Part shown: piece after piece, positions 26,025 to 34,546 of the stretch
How positions within the stretch are numbered: the first letter of the stretch is position 1
Layout of the letters: the number at the start of each line of letters is the position of its first letter
NCBI RefSeq assembly: GCF_029338375.1
Contig: NZ_CP119804.1
Span: 2,996,955 to 3,060,954 of the forward strand
Direction of reading: 5' to 3'
Source of the DNA: Halorussus lipolyticus
GTDB taxonomy: Archaea > Halobacteriota > Halobacteria > Halobacteriales > Haladaptataceae
Length of the DNA: 64,000 bases
Notes under the pieces: generated by a model
Seen by the model: only the letters and a program-made list of their open reading frames with translations
Database searches by the model: none
What the model was told of the DNA's origin: nothing
Translations under genes and position numbers: made by a program

Positions 26025-27401
26025 CTAACCCTTCACCCTGCGGTCCACTCTGCGCCACCGAACCCCCTCGATAGCCGCCCCGATTAGCGAGACCAGACCG
26101 AGGACCAGCCACGGCACTTGTTCGCCCATCCCAGTCGGGAGGACGTACTTCGAGATGGCGACCACGAAGCCCAGATACTGTTCGACCAGCGAGTCCGCCC
26201 CGCCGTCGGCGAGACCGGCTTCGGTCGCAGTCGGGTGGTCACGGCTTCCCTCGGCGAGTGCGCTGTCGTTCCACTCGGCGGGCAGGCGGTCGGCCTCGTA
26301 GGGCAGGTCGCCGGTTTCGACCGCCCAGACGATTTCGCCGTCCTCGCTGACTTCGACCACCCGGTCGTTGTACGAGTCGGTGACGAGCGTGTGGCCGTTC
26401 GCCAGTCGGTCGGCGTCCCGCGGCCAGTCGAGGGTCGCGCTCCCGCCGAACTCCCAGACGACTTCGTTGTCGGCGTTCAACTCGACCACGCGGTCGTGTT
26501 CGCTGTCGGCGACCAGCAGGTGGCCGTCGGCGAGTCGGTCGGGATTGTGCTGTTCGTAGAGAATATCCCCCTTCCCGGCGAACTGGTTCGGGCCGACGAC
26601 GGGTTCGATCGTCACTGCCCGGTCGCTCGGTCCGGTGCCGTTCTCGACGTGGAGTTCGATTACGGTGTCGAAGTTCCGGAGGCTAACCTGAAACACGCCG
26701 GGTCGGAGGCGGTCGACGTCGTTCATGTGGGTCCAGTCGCTCTCCGGTCCCATCCGGTCGGGCATCTCGTAGGTGTCTGTGGCGTTCCACTGCCAGACGA
26801 CCTCCTGCTGGCGGTTGACCGCGAACACCCGGTCGTTGCCCATGTCCACCAGCACCCAGCGGTCCGCGCGGGCGTCCGCGTCGGTTCCGTTTCCGTCTGC
26901 GGTCGCGTTTCCGGCGGGGACGGTGTAGTGGTCGGCGTCGTGCAGTTCGTGTTCGTGGAGTTCCGCGTCGTACCACGCGTACTCCCAGACGACCTCCTTC
27001 GTGGACTTGTTCAGAACCCGGAGGCTGTTCCGGACGCAGTTTTTGAACCCGTCGTTGCGGTAGCGGTCGGGGCACTCGGCGTCGGGAATCTCGTCGGCAG
27101 TCGATAGCTGGATTCGGTCGGGACCCAGCGCCTCCACGTCGAAGGCGTCGTCGGGTTTGCGGTACTCCCAGACCACATCACCCTCGGGTGTGACCTCCAC
27201 GACGCCGCCCTCGTGTTTGTATCCTTGCAGAGCGACGAGTGTGTTGGCCTCGGGCGACTCGTCGGCGATGGTCACGCGAGGCCTCTCCGGGGCGGCCAGC
27301 ACGCCGACGCTCGCAACCGCGAGGCACAGCACTGCGAGGAGTGCGAACAGTTTGGCTCGGCGCTCGGACCCGGTTCCGAGCCAGTCGGGGAGACGTGTCA
27401 C
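26025..27401 (-). CDS. Arylsulfotransferase-like membrane-anchored beta-propeller
   Basis: This 458-residue protein starts GTG at 27401. One N-terminal membrane segment (LFALLAVLCLAVASVGVLAA) leads to a large extracellular beta-propeller with repeated units of the ASST/NHL type (GGVVEVTPEGDVVWEYRKPD; VNRQQEVVWQWNATD; VELNADNEVVWEFGG; VEVSEDGEIVWAVETGD). A C-terminal membrane helix (VPWLVLGLVSLIGAAIEGV) ends with a basic tail. It belongs to the arylsulfotransferase (COG3391-like) family; whether it transfers sulfate is unproven. It lies just before the glycan locus but on the far side of a 396-base gap. Confidence 0.78.
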   Translation of the reverse strand: MTRLPDWLGTGSERRAKLFALLAVLCLAVASVGVLAAPERPRVTIADESPEANTLVALQGYKHEGGVVEVTPEGDVVWEYRKPDDAFDVEALGPDRIQLSTADEIPDAECPDRYRNDGFKNCVRNSLRVLNKSTKEVVWEYAWYDAELHEHELHDADHYTVPAGNATADGNGTDADARADRWVLVDMGNDRVFAVNRQQEVVWQWNATDTYEMPDRMGPESDWTHMNDVDRLRPGVFQVSLRNFDTVIELHVENGTGPSDRAVTIEPVVGPNQFAGKGDILYEQHNPDRLADGHLLVADSEHDRVVELNADNEVVWEFGGSATLDWPRDADRLANGHTLVTDSYNDRVVEVSEDGEIVWAVETGDLPYEADRLPAEWNDSALAEGSRDHPTATEAGLADGGADSLVEQYLGFVVAISKYVLPTGMGEQVPWLVLGLVSLIGAAIEGVRWRRVDRRVKG

Positions 27402-27797
27402 TACTCGGGGTTATGCGGTCGCTGACGAAAATCGTTCGGTTCTGGAATGGACGATGCACGTGCCTGAGTGCGACTGCAACGTCGAACTCGACGGCGAGTC
27501 AGTTTCTACGACGAGGAGCGAATCGAGGTCGTTCGCTACGACGGTGCTATTTCCTCCGAATCGCCGTGGCCTAATTGTTTCAATTTTACCCTTACATACT
27601 TGATAGTATTTATCGGGAGCGGTAGGTTTAAATACTCAAATACTACCATACTGTGATAATACGGAATGATGGAATTTGGAGAGGAAGTTTAATAATACTA
27701 ATATTTTGAGAATGACTAATAACGGGGCGCAACTGGGTTCGAAGTCCGCCGAGCCTCGGCAAAACCACGAGACTGCGGCGAGGTAGCAGACAGAAAC
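27402..27797. other. Gene-free gap with possible gene remnant
   Basis: Most of this 396-base region before the glycan locus is AT-rich. Between about 27453 and 27570 a frame begins MHVPECDCNVELDGE and, after a one-base shift, continues as VSFYDEERIEVVRYDGAISS. That is a halophile-like acidic peptide with a CxC pair that breaks off in AT-rich DNA. It may be the relic of a small gene. I do not call it as a functional gene. Confidence 0.35.
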
Positions 27798-29009
27798 ATG
27801 AGTGAACAGATACGAGCGAGCAGAACCGAGGAGCGCCCCGCGGGCGACGCGGCCGACTTCTTGGTGACGCCGGACAGCGACCGTCGGCCGACTCTCAGCA
27901 TCGTCATGCCCACGCTGAACGAGGAGGTCGGCGTCCGCGAGTGTATCGACCAGATAGAGAATGCACTGGCGGAACTCGAAATTCCGGGCGAAATCATCGT
28001 CAGCGATAGCTCCGACGACCGAACGCCGGAAATCGCGGCGGAGTACGGCGCGCACGTCGTCGAACCCGACGGGATGGGATACGGATACGCCTACAAGTAC
28101 GCCTTCGAAAGAGCGCGGGGCGACTACGTGGTCATCGGCGACGCCGACACGACCTACGACTTCGCGAAGTTACCGAAACTCCTCGCCCCGGTCCGGGAGG
28201 GTGACGCCGACATGGTGATGGGGAGTCGCCTCGCGGGTGAAATCCGGCCCGGCGCGATGCCCTCGCTCCACCAGTACGTCGGCAACCCCCTGCTCACCAA
28301 GTTCCTCAACGTCTTCTACAGCGCGGGCGTCTCGGACGCTCACAGCGGATTCCGGGTCATCGACAGCGACGTGCTGGACCGACTTGACCTCCGGAGCGAC
28401 GGGATGGAGTTCGCCAGCGAGATGATAATGGAGGCCAGCGCGCAGGGGTTCACCATCGAGGAGGTCCCCATCACCTACCACCCCCGCGAGGGTGAGGCCA
28501 CCCTCGATAGCTTCCGCGACGGGTGGCGACACGTCAAGTTCATGCTCATCAACGCGCCGAGTCACCTCTTTTCGATTCCCGGCCTCGTCTTCTCGGTGCT
28601 GGGCGTGGTGACGATGGCAGTCGCGCTGTTCGACGTGCAAATCGGGTCCGCCTCGCCGGGCATCAACACCATGATTGCCGGGAGTCTGCTGACCATCGTC
28701 GGCTTCCAGATTACGACGCTGGCGGTGTTCAGTTCCATCGCGGCCGACCCCATCCAGCGCCCCAGCGACTCGATTACCGGCCTGATACGCAACCACTTCA
28801 AACTCGAACACGGCGCGACGCTGGGTCTCGTCCTCTACGGCCTCGGGACCATTTACGTGACCTTCGTCGTCGCTCGGTGGGCGACCGGCGGGTTCGACAC
28901 GGCCCCGTTCGCCGTCCGGAGCATGGTCGCGTTCACCGCCATCGTGCTGGGGACCCAGACCATCTTCAGTTCGTTCTTCTTCAGCATGCTCGCCCAGTCG
29001 AAAGACTAA
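27798..29009 (+). CDS. Family 2 glycosyltransferase with C-terminal membrane helices
   Basis: This 403-residue enzyme has a cytoplasmic GT-A domain: SIVMPTLNEEVGVRECI (nucleotide binding), DSSDDRTPEIA, then the DxD-type metal site GDADTTYDF (Asp115-Asp117). The acceptor region is GSRLAGEIRPGAMPSLHQYV with NPLLTKFLNVFY. After residue 240 come about four membrane helices. This is the dolichyl-phosphate sugar transferase design (DPM1/GtrB/AglJ-like). It probably charges dolichol or an equivalent lipid with sugar for surface glycans. Sugar identity is unknown. It opens the glycan locus and has its own promoter region. Confidence 0.9.
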   Translation: MSEQIRASRTEERPAGDAADFLVTPDSDRRPTLSIVMPTLNEEVGVRECIDQIENALAELEIPGEIIVSDSSDDRTPEIAAEYGAHVVEPDGMGYGYAYKYAFERARGDYVVIGDADTTYDFAKLPKLLAPVREGDADMVMGSRLAGEIRPGAMPSLHQYVGNPLLTKFLNVFYSAGVSDAHSGFRVIDSDVLDRLDLRSDGMEFASEMIMEASAQGFTIEEVPITYHPREGEATLDSFRDGWRHVKFMLINAPSHLFSIPGLVFSVLGVVTMAVALFDVQIGSASPGINTMIAGSLLTIVGFQITTLAVFSSIAADPIQRPSDSITGLIRNHFKLEHGATLGLVLYGLGTIYVTFVVARWATGGFDTAPFAVRSMVAFTAIVLGTQTIFSSFFFSMLAQSKD

Positions 29010-29043
29010 CTCTGTATTTCTTTCCCACGTCTCTATATTGCTC

Positions 29044-29862
29044 TCACGGCGTCGGAAACAGCGGCCCGTAGAGCGGCACGATTGCGAACAGGAACACGTT
29101 CGCCGTCCCGTGGATGGTCGTCGGCACCAGCAGGCTATCGGTGGCCTCGTAGGTCAGACTGAACAGGACTCCCAGCAGGGTCACGAATCCGATAGTCGTC
29201 GGCGAGGGGTACGCCGAGTGCATCGCGCCGAACAGCAGGTTGGTCACGACCACGCCGGGCCAGAGGCCGAGTCGGTCGCTCAGGGTGGGTTGGACGAGGC
29301 CGCGAAAGATTAGCTCCTCGCCGAGCGCGACGAACCCGAACATGACCGCACCGACGAGGACCAGATTCGTCGGCGTCAGCGAGGTCACCAGCGCGGTCGG
29401 TTTCAGCAGTCCGTACTCGACTTGCCCGGCGATAGCGCCCGCGACGACGCTCGGCGGGAGGAGCGCGATTCCCCGCCGGAAGTTCCACCGCAGGTCCGGC
29501 GTGTCCCCGGCGACGGCGAGGACGTAGATGCTGGGGAACAGCGACCCGTACACCAGCGGCAACCAGTAGAGCGTCACTTCCACGAACACCGGCATGCCGA
29601 GGTTCACCAGTCGAAACAGCGGGACGAGAATGAACGACCGGGCCGCGAAGGCGTCGTCGTCGCTCACCAGCGGCGCGACCAGACACGCGAACAGCGCGAC
29701 CAAGTGGCCCCAGAGCGCGAACCCGACGTGATTCGTGTAGAGCAACCACTCGCCGAGTCCGGTCGCCGCGACAGCGAACGCGAGGGGAGACGACAGCAGA
29801 TTTATTACTGGCTGTTTCCACGATTTCGTACGAACGTCTCCGAGCATGTCGTCCCCTGACAT
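29044..29862 (-). CDS. CPBP-family intramembrane metalloprotease
   Basis: This 272-residue membrane protein has about eight helices and the CPBP (Abi/CaaX-like) motifs: the glutamate pair with arginine in GFVALGEELIFRGLVQ, NLLFGAMHS with His, and a final histidine in TTIHGTANVFLF. Family members are CaaX-type or self-immunity proteases; the haloarchaeal role is unknown. I chose the ATG at 29862 (MSGDDMLGDVRTKSW); the internal ATG at 29847 is a less likely alternative. It lies inside the glycan locus, convergent with the GT2 gene. Confidence 0.85.
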   Translation of the reverse strand: MSGDDMLGDVRTKSWKQPVINLLSSPLAFAVAATGLGEWLLYTNHVGFALWGHLVALFACLVAPLVSDDDAFAARSFILVPLFRLVNLGMPVFVEVTLYWLPLVYGSLFPSIYVLAVAGDTPDLRWNFRRGIALLPPSVVAGAIAGQVEYGLLKPTALVTSLTPTNLVLVGAVMFGFVALGEELIFRGLVQPTLSDRLGLWPGVVVTNLLFGAMHSAYPSPTTIGFVTLLGVLFSLTYEATDSLLVPTTIHGTANVFLFAIVPLYGPLFPTP

Positions 29863-29940
29863 CGACCACCGACGTGGCACATCTCCGCACACGGGTCGGA
29901 TAGTAGTTTCTGTCTCTCCCCGCTCGTCAGGGGTCGCCGG

Positions 29941-30390
29941 GTGACCGCCGTGGACGACCGGACTCGCCGCTTTCTGACGTGGCTCCTCGCACTGACGCTG
30001 GTGGCGTCGGTGGTCGGGACGCTGGCTATCGCCGTCTCGCCGCCGAACCCGACCGAATCCTACACCGAGTTCTACGTCCTCGACGACGACGGCGACGCCG
30101 AGGGCTATCCGACGAACCTGACCGTCGGCCAGAGCGGCCGGGTCATCGTCGGCATCTCGAACCACGAACACCGCGACCAGACCTACACCGTCACGCTCGT
30201 CCTCGGCGACCGGACCCTCGAATCCCGGACTCTCACGGTCCAAAACGAGCGAACTTCGGACTTCAGGGTCTCGTTCTCCGCCGAGGAACCGGGCCGCGAG
30301 CGCCTCCACTTCCGACTCTACCGGGGCGAGGACGCCTCCGGCGAACCCTACCGAAAACTCCGACTCTGGCTGAACGTCTCGGCGTCGTAG
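29941..30390 (+). CDS. Single-helix protein with DUF1616 C-terminal domain
   Basis: This 149-residue protein has one N-terminal membrane helix (FLTWLLALTLVASVVGTLAI) and an exposed domain. The domain has the DUF1616 pattern: YTEFYVLDDDGDAEGYPTNL, VGQSGRVIVGISNHEHRDQT, YTVTLVLGDRTLES, ending in LHFRLYRGEDASG. Typical DUF1616 proteins carry four N-terminal helices, so this is a reduced form. DUF1616 genes cluster with polysaccharide and S-layer glycan genes in archaea; function is unknown. The start is GTG at 29941, with an alternative GTG at 29950. It is convergent with the GT4 gene by 6 nt. Confidence 0.75.
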   Translation: MTAVDDRTRRFLTWLLALTLVASVVGTLAIAVSPPNPTESYTEFYVLDDDGDAEGYPTNLTVGQSGRVIVGISNHEHRDQTYTVTLVLGDRTLESRTLTVQNERTSDFRVSFSAEEPGRERLHFRLYRGEDASGEPYRKLRLWLNVSAS

Positions 30391-30396
30391 CGACGC

Positions 30397-31428
30397 TTAC
30401 CGGTTCACTACGTCCCGATAAACGCGCTCGGTTTCGGCCGCGGCGTCGGCCCACGAGAACTCCCGAGCGCGCTCGGCGGCGGTTCGGCCCAACTCCCGGC
30501 GGGCCGCCTCGTCGTCCAGCAGTCGCCGAATCTCGGCGACGTGAGCGTCCACGTCGGTCGGGTCGGCTAGCACCGCGGCGTCGCCGGCAACCTCCGGAAC
30601 GGCGTAGGCGTCCGAGGTCACGACCGCACACCCGCCAGCCATCGCTTCGAGGACGGGCAGGCCGAACCCCTCGTGGTGAGTCGGGAAGTAGAACACGTCT
30701 GCGCGGTGGTAGAGGTCGATTAACTCGGCCTCGGGGACGTAGCCCCGGACCTCGACGTTCTCCTCGCGGAGTCGGTCGGGGACCTTTTCGTCCCACCCGC
30801 CACCGGCGAGGACGAATCGCGCGTCAAGGCGGCTCGCGGTTTCGAGGACGGCCTCGGGGTTCTTGCGCTTCGACGCCAGACTGGCGTGGAAGACGAATGG
30901 CTCGGGGCCTTCGTCGGGCGATTCGGAGTCCGACGAATCGTCCCCCGCGGACTGCGTTTCCCCCGAATCGGCGCGCGCCGATTCGGCGAAATACTCGTCA
31001 GTCACGCCGTGGCGGACGACCTCGGTGTGTTCGATTGGAAGCGCCCGCTCGACGCTCTCGGAGATGGCGACGATGCGGTCGGCCTGCCCGAACAGCCATC
31101 GCTGAGTCCGGCGGTTGAGACCGTAGAGGACCGGTCTCGCGGTCAGTTCCGCCCGGTCGATGAAATAGAGGTCGTCGGTCGAAATCACGACCGGCGTGTC
31201 CGACCGCAGGATGCGCAGGAGGGTGGCGATTTCCCCGCCCAGCAGGGCGTCGGTGGTGAAGAAGTTGACCTCGAACAGGTGAACTACGTCGGCGTCTCTC
31301 CAGTCGGCGACCGCCTCCACGCCCCGGTTTTCGAGTTCCCGCTTCAGGTTGCCCATATAGATGTGTTCGGAGGCCCGAGCGTCGGTCAGGGTGAAGAAGT
31401 TGACCGTCAGATTTTCCGTGCCGGTCAT
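30397..31428 (-). CDS. GT-B glycosyltransferase (family 4-like)
   Basis: This 343-residue glycosyltransferase has an N-terminal acceptor domain starting MTGTENLTVNFFTLTDARAS. The C-terminal donor domain shows FHASLASKRKNPEAVLETAS, VRGYVPEAELIDLYHRADVF and the E-x7-E type motif HHEGFGLPVLEAMAGGCAVV. An acidic Ser/Asp-rich loop (about residues 152-178) is inserted between the domains. Sugar and acceptor are unknown. Its ATG at 31428 overlaps the stop of the sulfatase-like gene (31425) in the sequence ATGA, so they are translationally coupled. Confidence 0.9.
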   Translation of the reverse strand: MTGTENLTVNFFTLTDARASEHIYMGNLKRELENRGVEAVADWRDADVVHLFEVNFFTTDALLGGEIATLLRILRSDTPVVISTDDLYFIDRAELTARPVLYGLNRRTQRWLFGQADRIVAISESVERALPIEHTEVVRHGVTDEYFAESARADSGETQSAGDDSSDSESPDEGPEPFVFHASLASKRKNPEAVLETASRLDARFVLAGGGWDEKVPDRLREENVEVRGYVPEAELIDLYHRADVFYFPTHHEGFGLPVLEAMAGGCAVVTSDAYAVPEVAGDAAVLADPTDVDAHVAEIRRLLDDEAARRELGRTAAERAREFSWADAAAETERVYRDVVNR

Positions 31429-32774
31429 GCGTACCCGAGATGCTCCAGTCGGTCGGCGATTTCGTCGGTGACTTCTCCGCCCGCCTCGCCGGCGTGGTCG
31501 CCGCGGGACTCCCGGAGGGCCTCGACGCGCTCTCGCAGGTCGTCGGCCCGGTCGGGTATCTCCTCGTCCGTCTCCGGGTCGAAGGCGCGTTCGCCGTCTT
31601 TGTCCACCCGGAAAGCGGCGTCGTCGGTCATGAGGAGGTAGTGGGGGTCGTCCCACGACGCCGGAATCTTGGCGGCGAGACCGGTCGCGTCGGGCGAGTA
31701 GTGGCCGCACCCCGAACTCTCGGCGTACACCTCGCGGTCGGTCAGGTCGTCCTCGAACAGATTCCGTCCTCGCACGTCGTCGGGCACGTCCACCCCGGCG
31801 GTTTCGAGGAGCGTCCGATGCACGTCCAACAGACTCGTGACCTCGGTGGTGGTCCCCGCCGGCACCTCGTTACCGATGGCGACTGCGGGCACTCGGACCA
31901 ACTCGTCGTAGACGCCGTACTCGTGGCCGCGCAGGTCGTGTTCGCCGAACAGTTCGCCGTGGTCCGAGACCACGAACAGCATGTCCCAATCAACGTCTGC
32001 GAGCAGGTTCGGCAGTTCGTCGTCCAGATACCGGGCCGCGCCGCGGTAGGACTCCCACTGGCGGGCGTGTTCGTCGTCGGTCACGGGATTTTCGCGGAGC
32101 GTCAACTCGTAGGGCGGGACGTTGAGGGGTTCGCAGTCGGCGTACTCGCCGGGCGGGTCGTAGGGGTAGTGACACGCCATCAGGTTGGCGAACAGGAACT
32201 GGTCGTCCGCTGGCGCGACCTGCTTCATCGCGTCGAAGGCCCAACTCACGTCGTTGGTGGCCTCGTTCACCGGCGCGGAGCGATACATCTCGACGGCGGT
32301 CCGGAGCGTCGGCAGGAGGTCGGCGTCGCTGTGCAGAATCTCCCACGCGGCCCGCAGGTTCCGGAACCGACTCCCGTCGAGGCGAGAGAATAGCGCCTCC
32401 CAGTCGAAATCGCTCCGGTCGGCCTCGGGCCGGTCTTCGAGCGCGGGACCGCGGTGGAGCGTCTCGAACCCCCGGTCGAAGTCGAAGAAGGAATCGATGT
32501 GGATGTTGTTACTCAGTGCGACCGTATCGTAGCCCTCGCCCGCCAGTCGCTCGGCCAGCGTCCGGCGCGACGTGGTGAGGTGGCGACTCCGCGCGCCGAC
32601 GCCGACCTCCGAGGGGTACAGTCCGGTGAACAGCGAGGCGTGGGCCGGGACGGTCCACCGAGAGGTCGAGTAGGTCCGCTCGAAGGTGTGGTCGGCCAGC
32701 GACGACAGGTCGCCCATCACGTCGTCGTACACGTCGTACCGGAGGGTGTCCAGCACGACCAGCCCTAGATTCAT
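31425..32774 (-). CDS. Sulfatase-like alkaline-phosphatase-superfamily enzyme
   Basis: This 449-residue metalloenzyme has metal site 1 in LGLVVLDTLRYDVYDD and metal site 2 in VVSDHGELFGEHDLRGHEYG. The position expected for the formylglycine Cys/Ser-x-Pro-x-Arg reads WTVPAHASLFTG. That places threonine where sulfatases have Cys or Ser and histidine where they have Arg, more like phosphotransferases of the superfamily. It may therefore add or remove phosphate-type groups on glycans. No signal peptide is visible. The C-terminus is DEIADRLEHLGYA. It starts leaderless (TATAG box about 28 nt before 32774) and couples to the GT4 gene downstream. Confidence 0.85.
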   Translation of the reverse strand: MNLGLVVLDTLRYDVYDDVMGDLSSLADHTFERTYSTSRWTVPAHASLFTGLYPSEVGVGARSRHLTTSRRTLAERLAGEGYDTVALSNNIHIDSFFDFDRGFETLHRGPALEDRPEADRSDFDWEALFSRLDGSRFRNLRAAWEILHSDADLLPTLRTAVEMYRSAPVNEATNDVSWAFDAMKQVAPADDQFLFANLMACHYPYDPPGEYADCEPLNVPPYELTLRENPVTDDEHARQWESYRGAARYLDDELPNLLADVDWDMLFVVSDHGELFGEHDLRGHEYGVYDELVRVPAVAIGNEVPAGTTTEVTSLLDVHRTLLETAGVDVPDDVRGRNLFEDDLTDREVYAESSGCGHYSPDATGLAAKIPASWDDPHYLLMTDDAAFRVDKDGERAFDPETDEEIPDRADDLRERVEALRESRGDHAGEAGGEVTDEIADRLEHLGYA

Positions 32775-32974
32775 CGTGTCCGTGGTGTGTTGGGTCGGGT
32801 TATAGATTTTTAGATTTCCACGAGTGGGAAAAACGACGCTCTCGTTCGACTCTGCTCGGCGTTCTGTGGATGCAAGCAGGTTTCGTTTCACGACGTGAAT
32901 CGGCAAACACATTACAGAGCAGGGACCTGTCCCGGACGTGTCCGGACGAACGACCGAGGGAGTCGCTCGAAACC

Positions 32975-34546
32975 ATGACTGACGACGGGAGCGAGGTTGA
33001 CGACGGAAGTGACGGCAACGTAACCGACTCGCTCGCCACGGTCGTCTCCGGCGGCGCGCTGGTGTCGGGGAGCAAGTTCGTGGCGCTCGGGTTCGGCTTT
33101 CTGACGCAGGTCGCCATGGCCCGCTTGCTGACCGAGGCCGCCTACGGCGACGTGGTGCTGTCGCTGACCGTCGTCAACATGGCGACGCTAGTGGCCACGC
33201 TCGGGATGGACGACGGCGTGATGCGGGAGTTCCCCCACCACGAGGAGACGCCCGCGAAGGCCCGCGGGGTCGTCCGGTCGTCGCTGACGGTGGGGACTGT
33301 CACCGGTCTCCTCGCTGGCGGGGCCGTGTTCGTCCTCGCGCCGACCATCGCTGAGCGGGCCTTCCACGACCCGTCGCTGGCGGGCCTGCTCCGGGTCGCG
33401 GCGCTCGGGGTCCCGTTCTCGGTGCTGGGGAGCATCGCGGTGTCGCTGGCCCGCGGATCGAGAGACGCTCGCGCTCACGCCTTCGTCAACCAACTGTTCC
33501 GGCCCGCGGTCCGGTTCGGCCTGATTGCGGGACTCGTTATCGCCGGGGCCGGCGCGACCGGTGCAGTTGCTGGTCAGACCGCGGCCGTCGTCCTCGCGGG
33601 TCTCGGGGCGCTCTGGTTCGCCCGGCGGGCGCTCCCCGCCTTTGAGGCCGAACCGACCGCGATGTACCGGTCGGTGCTGGTGTTCTCGCTCCCGCTGGCG
33701 CTGTCGCAGGGGATGGGCTTTCTGGTGTCGAACGTGGACATCTACATGCTGGGCTACTTCGGGTCGAAGGCGGGCATCGGCGCGTACAACATCGCCTTCC
33801 AGTTGAGCAACCTCTTTACCGCGATTCTGGCGACTGTCGGTTTCCTCCTCCCGCCGGTCCTGACCAGACTTCACGACCGGGGCAAGCACGACGAGATGCG
33901 CCGGACCTATCAGGTCATGACCAAGTGGATGGTGGTCGGGGGCGTTCCCCTGTTCGTCGTCCTGTTCGGGTTCCCCGAGACGGTCATCGGCCTCGCGTTC
34001 GGCGACGGCTATCGGGACGGTGCGACCGCGCTCCGGATACTGGCGGTCGGCAACTTTCTGGCCATCCTGCTGGGACTCAATACCCAGTCGCTGGTCGGTC
34101 TCGGCGCGAACCACGTCATCAACTACGTCCTCGTCGCCCAGACCGCGGTGAACGTCACACTCAACTACCTCCTCATCCCGACCCACGGCATCGTGGGCGC
34201 GGCGGTTGCGTCCGCCGTCGCGGTCTTCGTGAGCGACGTTCTCGGGAGCGCGGTGCTGTACTCCCGGTTCGGCGTCCACCCGTTCACTCGGCGGGCCTTC
34301 CGCCCGGCGACGTGGACGCTCGGGGTCGGGGCCGCCGTCGCCGTCGCCTTCGGGTTCTCGATTCCCGCCGGTGCAGTGGCCGCCGTGGTCGCCTTCCCGG
34401 TCGCAGTCCTCGGTGCGGTCGAACCGCAAGACGCGCTCCTCGTCGAGGAGTTAGAGGACCGGTCGGGCATCGCACTCGGTCCCCTGCGCCGACTGGTTCG
34501 GGCCGCGGGCGACGACCCCTCGACCGTGATAAAAAGCTTGAAATGA
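32975..34546 (+). CDS. Wzx-like polysaccharide flippase (PST/MATE fold)
   Basis: This 523-residue membrane protein of the oligosaccharide flippase family has about 14 helices. It begins with an acidic tail, then LVSGSKFVALGFGFLTQVAM and TEAAYGDVVLSLTVVNMATL, and further on FLVSNVDIYMLGYFGSKAGI, a typical Wzx/AglR segment. It probably moves lipid-linked glycans from the cytoplasmic to the outer face. I chose the ATG at 32975, which begins an acidic halophilic N-terminus; the upstream frame from 32870 looks non-coding. It is first of three genes linked by 4-nt overlaps and divergent from the sulfatase gene at 32774. Confidence 0.9.
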   Translation: MTDDGSEVDDGSDGNVTDSLATVVSGGALVSGSKFVALGFGFLTQVAMARLLTEAAYGDVVLSLTVVNMATLVATLGMDDGVMREFPHHEETPAKARGVVRSSLTVGTVTGLLAGGAVFVLAPTIAERAFHDPSLAGLLRVAALGVPFSVLGSIAVSLARGSRDARAHAFVNQLFRPAVRFGLIAGLVIAGAGATGAVAGQTAAVVLAGLGALWFARRALPAFEAEPTAMYRSVLVFSLPLALSQGMGFLVSNVDIYMLGYFGSKAGIGAYNIAFQLSNLFTAILATVGFLLPPVLTRLHDRGKHDEMRRTYQVMTKWMVVGGVPLFVVLFGFPETVIGLAFGDGYRDGATALRILAVGNFLAILLGLNTQSLVGLGANHVINYVLVAQTAVNVTLNYLLIPTHGIVGAAVASAVAVFVSDVLGSAVLYSRFGVHPFTRRAFRPATWTLGVGAAVAVAFGFSIPAGAVAAVVAFPVAVLGAVEPQDALLVEELEDRSGIALGPLRRLVRAAGDDPSTVIKSLK

